Positions 25,752 to 32,944 of a stretch of 64,000 bases of DNA are shown here, piece after piece (the first letter of the stretch is position 1; the number at the start of each line of letters is the position of its first letter). Position numbers and translations under genes: made by a program. Origin of the DNA: DTYU01 sp040756575 (GTDB lineage: Bacteria > Bacillota > Desulfotomaculia > Desulfotomaculales > Ammonificaceae); the NCBI GenBank assembly GCA_040756575.1, contig JBFLYP010000001.1, forward strand, positions 186,001-250,000, written 5' to 3'. A model generated the notes under the pieces. It saw only the letters and a program-made list of their open reading frames with translations, made no database searches and was not told the origin of the DNA.

Positions 25752-25958
25752 TTACAGGGCGTCTTTCTTCCTGGCCGTGTAGGCCGCCAATTGCGCAAAA
25801 TAATCCCGCCGCGAATCAAAAAGCCAATCTCCCTGCTCCGGTGCGGTTTCCGGTTCCGGCAGCGGCGGCAGTTCGATACGTAAATTTTCTAAGGTACCCT
25901 GTACGGCAAGCCGTAACATTTCGAGGCGCTCCCGGTAAGGTTCCAACTCTTGCTCCAT
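25752..25958 (-). CDS. Small protein coupled to the TOPRIM gene
   Basis: Sixty-eight residues: an N-terminal amphipathic coil (EPYRERLEMLRLAVQGTLENL), a Pro/Glu-rich middle and a C-terminal SRRDYFAQLAAYTARKKD. ATG 25958 follows the TOPRIM gene's TAG stop directly with no gap, so it is translationally coupled and likely works with that protein. No family is recognised. The 178 bases after it, before the HNH gene, hold no supported gene. Confidence 0.6.
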   Translation of the reverse strand: MEQELEPYRERLEMLRLAVQGTLENLRIELPPLPEPETAPEQGDWLFDSRRDYFAQLAAYTARKKDAL

Positions 25959-27116
25959 CTAGAGCTGCAGTTCGCGCAATTGCTCCTCGTAGCGGCGGGT
26001 GATAGCAGCGACTTCTGCATTTAGTTCCTCAAGCTGCTCCCGGAAAGGGCCCAGGTGCTCTTCCCATCGCTGCGATAAGAGATCCTCGGCCTCCTGCCGA
26101 GCAGCGGCCAGCTTTTCCCACAGTCGAGGGTCCCGGAACCGCAGGATGCGGCTGCTGACGATCCGGGCGAGTTCGCCCGGGTGAAGCGCCTCCAGGGCGT
26201 CGAGCTCCACCGCACCCTGGCCGTGCCGCTGCTCAAAACCGGTCTTTCGCCTGTCGGTCTCCTTTAGGGGTATCCTGGGCAACCGGTATGCCTCCACCTG
26301 CTCCTGGGTCAGCGCCAAGTGTTCGAGTTTAATGTCAAGGTCAAGACCCAGCGTTTTCAGCCAGTACTCTATCTGGCGAGAAACGGCCACCGGCATCCCG
26401 TCCCCCGCGGGGTCGAAATCAGCGATATAAAAGATGCGCGCTGGTTTTTCTCGCTCAGCAACGCGGCGGATGAGCTGGACCACGCTGGTTACACTCATAA
26501 AACCCAGACCTGTGACCAGGTTTGTCCCATAACGGCGACAGAGCAGGAGGACGTCATCCATCGTAGACTTCTCGACCCAGAGTTCGAGGTGGTAAGGTTG
26601 CAGCGCCTCGCTGTAGGTGTAGCCGGTGACCGCGAAGCCCGGCAGTTCCCAGTCGAGGTCGGCATTAAGGTCAACGGTTATCTCCGGCATTTCCCAGAAA
26701 ATCTCACCGGCGTACCAGCCCGGCCGGTTAAGAGCCTCGTCCGGCGCGAAGATGTGGGGCTCCGGATTCCTGCGGTCCACGAAGGCGAACGGATCAATCA
26801 GTCCAAGGTAGCGGGCGTATTTCCCGGCGGCGCAGAGGTAGTCCCAGTCGGCCTCCGTGTTCTGGTACACTGCCCCGTTGTGCTTTGTAGCGTCTCCTTG
26901 GCTCACCAGTTGGTAATGGACACGCCGGAGGTGAACTCCCGTGGTATAGCCAAACTTTTGCCAGAGCGCCGCGAACCACTCGGCCATCGCCTGGCTGGTT
27001 TCGCTCCCGGCGTAGAAGGGATCATTGTGACGCGCGAGCACCAAAAGGTCGGTGACCCGGCAACCCTTCTCTTTAGCCAGGGCCTTTATCTGTTCGTAGC
27101 CGGCTTTCTGCTCCAT
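25959..27116 (-). CDS. TOPRIM-domain protein resembling topoisomerase VI A/Spo11-type proteins
   Basis: About 385 residues from ATG 27116. A GTG at 27155 would lie inside a strong hairpin, so it is less likely. N-terminal winged-helix-like region (RVHYQLVSQGDA...). The centre contains WVEKSTMDDVLLLCRRYGTN and VTGLGFMSVT, then IFYIADFDPAGDGMP, the acidic DxD of a TOPRIM fold preceded by an essential-looking Glu. The C-terminal ~80 residues are a coiled coil. The order Glu...DFDPAG matches TOPRIM domains of Topo VI-A-like proteins, but the Spo11 catalytic Tyr region is not clear to me. It may cut or hold DNA for the system. It lies between the ATPase gene and the HNH gene. Confidence 0.55.
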   Translation of the reverse strand: MEQKAGYEQIKALAKEKGCRVTDLLVLARHNDPFYAGSETSQAMAEWFAALWQKFGYTTGVHLRRVHYQLVSQGDATKHNGAVYQNTEADWDYLCAAGKYARYLGLIDPFAFVDRRNPEPHIFAPDEALNRPGWYAGEIFWEMPEITVDLNADLDWELPGFAVTGYTYSEALQPYHLELWVEKSTMDDVLLLCRRYGTNLVTGLGFMSVTSVVQLIRRVAEREKPARIFYIADFDPAGDGMPVAVSRQIEYWLKTLGLDLDIKLEHLALTQEQVEAYRLPRIPLKETDRRKTGFEQRHGQGAVELDALEALHPGELARIVSSRILRFRDPRLWEKLAAARQEAEDLLSQRWEEHLGPFREQLEELNAEVAAITRRYEEQLRELQL

Positions 27117-27149
27117 TTTCTTCTTCTCACGCTCCCCTGAGGTTTTTGA

Positions 27150-27237
27150 GGGCACGCTCCGGCTGAAAAACGCCGGAGGGTGCCCTAAGACATTCCGCCG
27201 CGCGGTCTCGAGCTTCGTAGCTGAGACGGCGCGGCGG
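27150..27237. promoter_or_regulatory. Two strong tandem hairpins between the ATPase and TOPRIM genes
   Basis: Hairpin A: GGGCACGCTCCGGC (27150-27163) pairs with GCCGGAGGGTGCCC (27172-27185) with one mismatch. Hairpin B: CCGCCGCGCGGTCTC (27195-27209) pairs with GAGACGGCGCGGCGG (27223-27237), 14 of 15. No long T run follows. They probably act as mRNA-processing, attenuating or stability elements within the operon. Confidence 0.55.
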
Positions 27238-27248
27238 TTCCGCGATAG

Positions 27249-29033
27249 CTACCCTATATCCGCGCTGCGGCGCACCCAGATGTGGGTTACTTCCGACCCT
27301 ACGCTTCCTTTGCGAACGAGAAAGGCCTCTCCGGTCCGCAAAGCCTTGATGGCGTCTGGGTGAACCAGGTATTGCCGCACCTGCCTGGCGCTCCCCAGGC
27401 CCGTCCGCCCTTCGCCTAAAAGGGGCTGCGTTTCCACTTGATAGGTGAGCTCGTAGGTCTCCTTGGTTCCTACCAAGTCGGCCAAGTAAGCAGCGTTCCC
27501 CGGGGCGTTCTGCCGGTGGATAATGAAGGTGCTCGCGTTCTCCACGATCTGCTCCACCAATTCAAGGCCGCCCTCCTTGGCGATATCCGCCCTGGCGGAC
27601 TGGGTCCCGGCCACGATCCCGAATCCGGCGCTCCTCGTTTTGGAAAAGAGGTCCACCACGGCGTCGCTCACGAAGACGTTGAACTCGTCCAGCACCACCA
27701 ACACCTTCTTGGGGCTGCCGCTCCGCCGGTACTGGGAAGCAGCCGCCTTAAGATCAAGCACGATCAGCCGCCCTAAAAGGCGCGCAAAATCGGGGAACGC
27801 TAACAGATCAAGGTCGAAGAGCGCCATCTCGTTGTTCTGGATGGCCGCTACCAGGTCGATGCCTTCCGGATCAGAAACGAAAAGGTGGCCAATCTCCGAG
27901 GCGGTAATCTCCGCCAGGCGGGCAAAGGCGCCCCGGATATCCTTCTGTGAAAGCTGGTCCAGGTCGTCTAAAATCTCCCGCCGCGTCTTTTCGTCCGGGA
28001 TGCGCCGGGCCAGCGCCGCTACCGCCTGAAGGTCTATCAGTCCGGCAACGGTAGGAAGGTCAACCTGCTGCCCGGTTTCCCGGAGCACCCGGATGAGGAG
28101 TTGCAGGAAGGCGGCTACTTGTGCGCGATAATGGGGTTCGGTCCATTCCGTGAGCGCCACCAGCTTATCCTTGAGGGACGAGAAGCCGCCGTGGGCCAGT
28201 GGGTTGTAGCGCGCGCTCTCCTTGACCATCGAGAAGACCTGCAGCCGCCTGCCGTGCCTTTTCGCCCAGTACTCCATCACCGTCCGAAACGAGGGTTGGG
28301 TGGGGTCGTACTTGCCGTTGACGACGATGACCGCCCAGCCGTGCCGGGCAGCAAATTCGATGAAGTTCAGGATGGTGGTGCTCTTGCCGCCGCCCGTGGT
28401 GCCGCAGACAAAGACGTGGTGGTTGATCTCCCTAACGGTTATAAGCACCGGCCTGCCCCGGTCGTCCACGCCGATGAGCACCCCCTCCGGGGGATGGGAT
28501 ATCCGGGCTACGTGTTTCAGTGCTTTTTCGGGTCGCCCTGGGACTGAGGGACGAGTTTTGTTTAACCGTTCTCGAAAAGGCAGCCAGCCTTTACCGCCGA
28601 AAGGGCTTTTCACCGGTGGCAAACGGCGCCGCCGCAGGTACCAAGCCAAGGCTATGCCGTCGGCAAAGAGCAGAATGATGATAAGGTTGTAGAGGAGCCA
28701 CTTGCGGCGGACCTCCGGGAAGGCGAGTTCGTCATCTTTTTTAGTAAGCCAAGCCCAGGCGGTTTTAAAAGGATGTTGTGCATACCAGTCCGCTACTCTG
28801 TCCAGCGCTGCCGCCTTTTCCTGGAGCTGCGTCTTCTTTGCCGGCGAAGGCGTAAACGCCGCCCACAACCGAGCGTTGCCAGCTACCGAGCGCGCCGCCC
28901 TCGGCCCGAGGATCCGCACGTCCATCACCAGCAGACAAAAGCGAACAAGAAGGATTACCACCGACAGCAGACCAAGCCGCTTCGCGGTCTCCGCCGCCTG
29001 GGAATCAAAATGAAGATTTGGCTTTATTTTCAT
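27249..29033 (-). CDS. Membrane-anchored VirD4/HerA-like P-loop ATPase (coupling-protein type)
   Basis: About 594 residues. ATG 29033 follows AGGAGGTG and overlaps the preceding gene's 3' end. Two hydrophobic segments (about residues 20-40 and 115-140, LLYNLIIILLFADGIALAWYL) precede the ATPase core: Walker A VCGTTGGGKSTTI, Walker B VLVVLDEFNVF, and FGIVAGTQSARAD, typical of TraG/VirD4 (TraM-recognition) and HerA-like enzymes. In conjugative or mobilisable elements such proteins couple DNA to a secretion channel; HerA-type ATPases also occur in defence loci. The neighbouring Replic_Relax-like gene favours the mobilisation reading, but no other type IV secretion genes are present. Confidence 0.72.
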   Translation of the reverse strand: MKIKPNLHFDSQAAETAKRLGLLSVVILLVRFCLLVMDVRILGPRAARSVAGNARLWAAFTPSPAKKTQLQEKAAALDRVADWYAQHPFKTAWAWLTKKDDELAFPEVRRKWLLYNLIIILLFADGIALAWYLRRRRLPPVKSPFGGKGWLPFRERLNKTRPSVPGRPEKALKHVARISHPPEGVLIGVDDRGRPVLITVREINHHVFVCGTTGGGKSTTILNFIEFAARHGWAVIVVNGKYDPTQPSFRTVMEYWAKRHGRRLQVFSMVKESARYNPLAHGGFSSLKDKLVALTEWTEPHYRAQVAAFLQLLIRVLRETGQQVDLPTVAGLIDLQAVAALARRIPDEKTRREILDDLDQLSQKDIRGAFARLAEITASEIGHLFVSDPEGIDLVAAIQNNEMALFDLDLLAFPDFARLLGRLIVLDLKAAASQYRRSGSPKKVLVVLDEFNVFVSDAVVDLFSKTRSAGFGIVAGTQSARADIAKEGGLELVEQIVENASTFIIHRQNAPGNAAYLADLVGTKETYELTYQVETQPLLGEGRTGLGSARQVRQYLVHPDAIKALRTGEAFLVRKGSVGSEVTHIWVRRSADIG

Positions 29034-29657
29034 GCTCCAATAACACCTCCTGGAGAAGATGGGTTTTAACAAAGTCTAACTTTTGCGCCGCTTCCTTGAC
29101 GCTTTTCAACTGCTGCGGTGTCCGGCAGAAGTACCAGACCGCCATATAATCCGGCCGCCGGAGATAATAGCGCAGGATACGTTCGGTCCGCCGGCGCGGT
29201 TTGCGGGAGGTTTCCACCTCCACCGCGATCTTCTTCCCGTCCGGTAAGAGCAGCACTCCGTCGGGGACGTGCTCCCGGGTGCCGATGCTACCGAAGCCCT
29301 GTCCTGCTTCCCGCCGCAGCTCCCGCTCGGTCACCCAGGAACTCCTGGGATAGAGCCGCAGGAGGGCTACCGCTACGTCGGCCACAGTCAGGTCGTGCTC
29401 GAGGGTCTGGAGCCGGATATTCCGCACCCGGCCAAAGTCGGTTCCCGCAGTGTCAACACCGCGCTGGGTAAGAAGGTAAACCCGCGGCAGGTCCGCCAGG
29501 GGCCGCTTGCGGTGAAGATAGCCGTCCTGCACCAGGCGCTGCAGCCGCCGGTAGGCCACCCTTTCACTGAGCGGAAAAGCAGCAATGACGTGCCGGGCGC
29601 AGAGGTACCGAACCGGGAGATGAAGCGTAGGATTTCTTTATCCCGCTCGGTAAGCAA
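29005..29657 (-). pseudogene. Replic_Relax (replication-relaxation/MobC-like) protein, frameshifted
   Basis: TTG 29657 behind AAAGGAGGTG begins LTERDKEILRFISRFGT, the usual winged-helix start of this family. Near 29601 the frame changes and the rest continues in another frame as PLSERVAYRRLQRLVQDGYL, through TVADVAVALL and VPDGVLLLPDGKKIAVEVE to ENKAKSSF. A single-base change would restore one protein of about 217 residues. Family members accompany relaxases or coupling ATPases in Firmicute mobile elements. It is first in the long minus-strand run and overlaps the ATPase gene by 29 bases. Either the gene is dead, the base call is wrong, or the downstream frame starts internally. Confidence 0.6.
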
Positions 29658-29922
29658 GCCGTCTCACCTCCTTTGCAAGATTTTCTTAGAAGCGGTAGCC
29701 ACAAGCTGACCGCTGTTCCGCAAGACCCGGAATAAAGACTACCCGGCAGATTCCGGACCCTTAAGCCCGACCGCCGCCTCCTTCAGACCCGCAATCCATT
29801 GCCCCAGTGTGCCTCTGACCCGGAAAGATTGGTAGGATTTGCGCCTGACAGCCTCATGACTGGCACCTTTGTTACCGCCCCCGCCGCGCTAAGTTAAGCG
29901 GAGGCCCTATCCCGCCGACTGG

Positions 29923-29977
29923 TCCGCGACCCCGCCACCGCAGGAACAAAGTGACGTTGTGGGGGCGGGGTCGCGGA
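29923..29977. repeat. Large inverted repeat upstream of the Replic_Relax gene; oriT/ori candidate
   Basis: TCCGCGACCCCGCC (29923-29936) pairs perfectly with GGCGGGGTCGCGGA (29964-29977) across a 27-base loop. It lies in a gene-free, GC-rich 540-base stretch (29658-30198) between the mobilisation-type genes and hicA, a usual place for a transfer or replication origin. No T-run, so it is not a classic terminator. Nothing else is supported in this gap except a TATAAT box at 30145-30150 before hicA. Confidence 0.4.
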
Positions 29978-30198
29978 TGACGACTGAGCGCAAGCGAAGA
30001 AGGAAAGGGAGGCGGGTTACGGGCCGGAGCGCCAAGGGAAACGCGCGGCGGGGGCCTGGCCGGCTCTTGTTCAACCGCTGTGTCCACCCAAGGGGTGAAC
30101 AGCCTTTTGAACACCCTTTTTAAGAACGCCTCTTCTTTCCGTGGTATAATAGGTGCAAAAACCTGGGGCTTAAAATCACGTTTAACGGAGCAGGGTTA

Positions 30199-30393
30199 AT
30201 GAAAGTCCGTGATGTGATAAAGCTTATAGAAAAAGACGGGTGGTACCTGGTGGCGATAAAGGGAAGTCACCGCCAGTATAAACACCCAGTGAAGCCGGGA
30301 CGGGTGACTATCGCCGGTCGCCCTGGCGACGATCTTGCACCCGGCACGCTGAACAGTATTTTGAAACAAGCGCAACTTAAAAAGGGGGACTAA
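30199..30393 (+). CDS. hicA: HicA-family mRNA interferase toxin
   Basis: Sixty-four residues with the HicA double-stranded-RNA-binding-like fold: MKVRDVIKLIEKDGW, the catalytic His in IKGSHRQYKH, then VTIAGRPGDDLAPGTLNSIL. It degrades mRNA unless neutralised by HicB, encoded 2 bases downstream. A TATAAT box lies about 50 bases upstream. A deletion relic with a similar leader occurs at 46.2 kb, beside the next island junction. Confidence 0.9.
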   Translation: MKVRDVIKLIEKDGWYLVAIKGSHRQYKHPVKPGRVTIAGRPGDDLAPGTLNSILKQAQLKKGD

Positions 30394-30395
30394 GG

Positions 30396-30611
30396 ATGTA
30401 CCGCTTCCTGGTGGTAATCGAAAAAGCCGACGGCAACTACTCCGCTTATTCGCCGGATCTTCCGGGCTGTGTGGCCACCGGAGCAACACCGGAAGAGACC
30501 AAACAGCGGATGGCGGAGGCGATTGCGCTCCACATCCAGGGGCTGCGCGAAGATGGCCTGAAGGTTCCGGAACCTTCGGCTTCCGCGGACTATGTTTCGG
30601 TTAACTTTTAG
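30396..30611 (+). CDS. hicB: HicB-family antitoxin
   Basis: Seventy-one residues with the HicB partial RNase-H-like core: YRFLVVIEKADGNYSAYSPDLPGCVATG and EAIALHIQGLREDG. The C-terminus is short with no separate helix-turn-helix or ribbon-helix-helix domain, so autoregulation may need another protein. It partners the hicA gene just upstream. Confidence 0.88.
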   Translation: MYRFLVVIEKADGNYSAYSPDLPGCVATGATPEETKQRMAEAIALHIQGLREDGLKVPEPSASADYVSVNF

Positions 30612-30643
30612 CGCCGGTTTTTAAACGGAAGGAGGAACTAAAA

Positions 30644-30892
30644 ATGTCTGTTGACCGGCTGGTGGAGGAATTCAAGAAACTTACACCCCAGGAGCAGAAA
30701 GAGCTGCTCCGGCGGCTAAGCGCTTTCGTCACCGTCCGCAAGAAGAGCGCGCGGGGTGAAGAGGACCCGCTCGCCGCGATCATCGGGATTTTCGACGGTC
30801 CGGGCACCGGCTCAACGACTTACAAGGAGGACCCCTACGGTGATGCCCAGGCGAAAGAAGAAAGGGGGGCACCCTATGGAACGCAGGTTTAA
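30644..30892 (+). CDS. Small hypothetical protein preceding the second hicBA pair
   Basis: Eighty-two residues with GGAGG before the ATG. The N-terminus MSVDRLVEEFKKLTPQEQKEL is an amphipathic helix typical of short proteins encoded upstream of toxin-antitoxin genes; the rest is low-complexity. It overlaps the next hicB start by 17 bases, implying coupled translation. Function unknown. Confidence 0.55.
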   Translation: MSVDRLVEEFKKLTPQEQKELLRRLSAFVTVRKKSARGEEDPLAAIIGIFDGPGTGSTTYKEDPYGDAQAKEERGAPYGTQV

Positions 30893-31106
30893 GGTCATCC
30901 TGGAGTGGAACGAAGATGAGGGAGGGTACACCGTCACGGTGCCGGCTTTGCCCGGTTGCGTCACGGAAGGAGACACCATCCAGGAAGCGATTGAGAACGC
31001 CCAGGAAGCTATCCTCGGCTACCTCGAAGCACTAAGGCTTCAAGGGCAGCCGCTCCCCGAAAAGGACCCGCAAATCTTCTTCGGCGAAATTGAGGTATCC
31101 TTATGA
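30876..31106 (+). CDS. hicB: HicB-family antitoxin (second pair)
   Basis: Seventy-six residues from ATG 30876 (AAGGGGGG upstream). Core: FKVILEWNEDEGGYTVTVPA then LPGCVTEGDTIQEAIENAQEA. The stop overlaps the hicA start (ATGA). Here antitoxin precedes toxin, the reverse of the first pair. Confidence 0.87.
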   Translation: MERRFKVILEWNEDEGGYTVTVPALPGCVTEGDTIQEAIENAQEAILGYLEALRLQGQPLPEKDPQIFFGEIEVSL

Positions 31107-31330
31107 CAAGGCTGCCGCGGGTAACCGGCAAAGAGGTTATGGGTGCCCTTAAGCGAAAAGGTTTCAGTCTTCTTTATGTTCGGGGCAGCCACCACTATCT
31201 TCAGCCGCCTGAAGGCGGCCTTTTGGTGACTGTCCCCGTTCATCCCGGCAGGATATTAAAGCCGAAGACCTTGAAAACCATCTTGAAGCAGGCCGGTCTT
31301 ACCGTCGAAGAATTGCTCGACCTGCTCTAA
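31103..31330 (+). CDS. hicA: HicA-family mRNA interferase toxin (second pair)
   Basis: Seventy-five residues: GKEVMGALKRKGFSLLYVRG, catalytic His in GSHHYLQPPEGG, and VPVHPGRILKPKTLKTILKQ. It is the last gene of island 1, 190 bases before the right attachment repeat. The C-terminus AGLTVEELLDLL is repeated word for word in the hicA relic at 46.3 kb. Confidence 0.88.
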   Translation: MTRLPRVTGKEVMGALKRKGFSLLYVRGSHHYLQPPEGGLLVTVPVHPGRILKPKTLKTILKQAGLTVEELLDLL

Positions 31331-31518
31331 AAGGAGAATATCTCCAAAGCCGTGAAGTAATGCGGGTTTGCGGGCCTAACTTTTTGAGAAAATTTTGAGA
31401 AAATGACTTCGATTTATCACAGTTTTTGAGGGTTTACCAGAAACAGGAAAATCCCGGAATGCCGCTTCAGCCAAGGGTTTGTAGCCTCTGGTAAACTCTT
31501 ACAAACGGTGGGGCGTTA

Positions 31519-31618
31519 ACTCTTAATCGTCTGGTTGGGGGTTCGAGTCCCTCGTGGCTCACCAGTTTTTAAAGCTCTATGTCACCGGTTGTTAACGCAT
31601 CTTTGCAAACACGACCGG
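31519..31618 (+). repeat. Right attachment-like repeat of island 1 (tRNA-Lys 3' half copy)
   Basis: Copy of 10517-10616, about 96 of 100 bases identical. It contains the last ~46 bases of tRNA-Lys including CCA, and the terminator. It lacks the 5' half, so it is not a functional tRNA. The rest of 31331-31873 has no intact gene. Confidence 0.85.
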
Positions 31619-31670
31619 TATTTTTGTCTTTGTCTTTCCCCAGGAAAATTATTCCTCCGTCGGGTAAGCC

Positions 31671-31848
31671 TTGAAAAATGGGTATCGGGTTGCGGCAAAA
31701 ACGAAAAATGGGTACTCGCGGAGCCAGTGGATCAAGCAGAAAGCGACGGAAGTGGCAGCCAGGCCGGCCAGGACATGGGGACCGGCGCTCATCTTCCGGC
31801 GGCTGTGGGTTGAACTTGGATTCAAGGCTACGGCAGTTCTCACCCTTT
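31671..31848 (+). pseudogene. Possible transposase N-terminal remnant (IS4/IS1634-like)
   Basis: One frame reads KQKATEVAARPARTWGPALI then FRRLWVELGF, like the early part of large IS1634/IS4-type transposases (GPALVFxRLWxELG). The frame ends soon after and no DDE core is seen. Low-confidence recognition. Confidence 0.35.
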
Positions 31849-31873
31849 CCTCGAGATTCTTCCTTACAAGCTT

Positions 31874-32095
31874 TTACAAGCTTTTACAAAAATCTTCTTC
31901 AGTCACCCTCAATTGCTTCAAAATTTTTTTCCATAAATGCCCCGGAATCTCCTTGGCAATCGCGTGGCTCACCCTGGTCCGCAACACTTCCCCGGTCGGA
32001 AGCACTTTTTCGTAATACCAGTAATCGGTGTTCCTTACCATCACCCAGCCGTTCTTGTCGCAGTACCGCTTGAGTTGGCCGAAGGTCGGGGGCAC
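31874..32095 (-). CDS. HicA-like/YcfA-type small toxin-like protein
   Basis: Seventy-three residues: TFGQLKRYCDKNGWVMVRNT, DYWYYEKVLPTGEVLRTRVS, then HAIAKEIPGHLWKKILKQLR. Pattern and size fit HicA-like proteins that retain a conserved His (SHAIAKEIPG) but are diverged. It begins 2 bases after the upstream antitoxin-like gene stop, in a two-gene operon. Confidence 0.6.
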   Translation of the reverse strand: MPPTFGQLKRYCDKNGWVMVRNTDYWYYEKVLPTGEVLRTRVSHAIAKEIPGHLWKKILKQLRVTEEDFCKSL

Positions 32096-32097
32096 CG

Positions 32098-32517
32098 CTA
32101 CACCTCCAGGAGGGAGCGGATTTTTTCGTCGCTGTCGCAGAGCCAGACTCTCAAGACGTAAGGAAAGTGCCCCCGCCGGTTGGGCGCGTGAAGGAACAGC
32201 TGAATCCGGTCCTTATAATCCTCCGCATAGATCTTTATCTCCCGGATGAGTTCCTGGATCGCCTCCTCGAGCGTCGGAGCGTTGACCGCCAGCTCCAGTT
32301 CATCAATCGCCAAGGTGACCGACCCGTCTTCTTCATGTAGAACTTCCGGCTTAAAGGTGTAAGCCCGCAAGATGTCCTCTTGGAGATCGCGGCGCACCAA
32401 CAAAACCTCTTCGGTCTGATGGCGCTTAACGACGGCCGGGAGAAACCGGTGCCACACCTGGTCAAACAGATCCGACAGGGAACTCCGGGCCGAGGTGAAT
32501 TTGACTTCTTCAAGCAT
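32098..32517 (-). CDS. Phd/YefM-like antitoxin of a two-gene toxin-antitoxin operon
   Basis: About 139 residues from ATG 32517 (GGGAGG 8 bases upstream; a GTG at 32523 is too close to it). The N-terminus EEVKFTSARSSLSDLFDQVW resembles Phd/YefM antitoxins, and the C-terminal half contains LAIDELELAVNAPTLEEAIQ. On the minus strand a TATAAT box (32542-32547) lies upstream. It pairs with the HicA-like gene downstream. Confidence 0.55.
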   Translation of the reverse strand: MLEEVKFTSARSSLSDLFDQVWHRFLPAVVKRHQTEEVLLVRRDLQEDILRAYTFKPEVLHEEDGSVTLAIDELELAVNAPTLEEAIQELIREIKIYAEDYKDRIQLFLHAPNRRGHFPYVLRVWLCDSDEKIRSLLEV

Positions 32518-32765
32518 ATTCACAACCTCCCTTTGCGCTTTATTATATCATAAACTGCACATTTTGCACAGATGAGCTCTTTCTCGGGCGGCGGCATCCC
32601 CACCGCCTTGAAGGCCAAGTCGGCGTGACCCACCAGTTTCCGTGCTTCAAACTGCTTGCTTCCAGAATACCGGCAAATGAGTTTTTAAAGCAAGAAACTA
32701 TTTGATCTCCGGCGCTGCTCCAGGTATAACATCGAAGAGAACCGTCCGTCTTTTATCAGCCTTCT

Positions 32766-32831
32766 CTACGCCGCCTCCGGCCAGTCGCGGTAGAGGCTCT
32801 CCGCCTGCTCCATAATGACGACTACCAAGGA
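32766..32831 (-). pseudogene. Relic of hsdR 3' end
   Basis: The minus strand reads VVVIMEQAESLYRDWPEAA and stop, nearly identical in DNA and protein to the C-terminus of the intact hsdR (37956-38021). It shows that a second, mostly deleted type I restriction gene, or a recombination duplicate, existed here. The rest of 32518-32944 has no supported gene. Confidence 0.7.
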
Positions 32832-32944
32832 AAGCCCCTCGGAGCCGCCATAACGATAAAATTTTGTCTGTCCGAGCGAACCTTTTACCAGGTTGCTGTC
32901 TCTTGTATAGTAGAGGGAGTTCCCAGAGGAAAGGAGCGGTGAGG

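Larger units (their letters stand above)
10517..31618. mobile_element. Integrated genomic island 1 (21.1 kb) in tRNA-Lys
   Basis: Bounded by the 100-bp repeats. Adjacent to the left end are a tyrosine integrase (now broken) and an excisionase-like gene. The interior carries a radical-SAM/TcmP pair, a long DUF499/DUF1156/SNF2 gene run, conjugation-type ATPase and Replic_Relax-like genes, a large inverted repeat and HicA/HicB modules at the right end. This is typical of an integrative element carrying defence cargo, now probably immobile. Confidence 0.8.

Noticed and set aside
26319..27140. A 273-codon plus-strand frame
   Set aside because: Antisense to the TOPRIM protein gene, with no ribosome site or family motif.
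31519..31564. Functional tRNA at the right island end
   Set aside because: Only the 3' part is present; there is no D-arm or 5' acceptor strand. The same holds for the scars at 46.4 and 52.56 kb.
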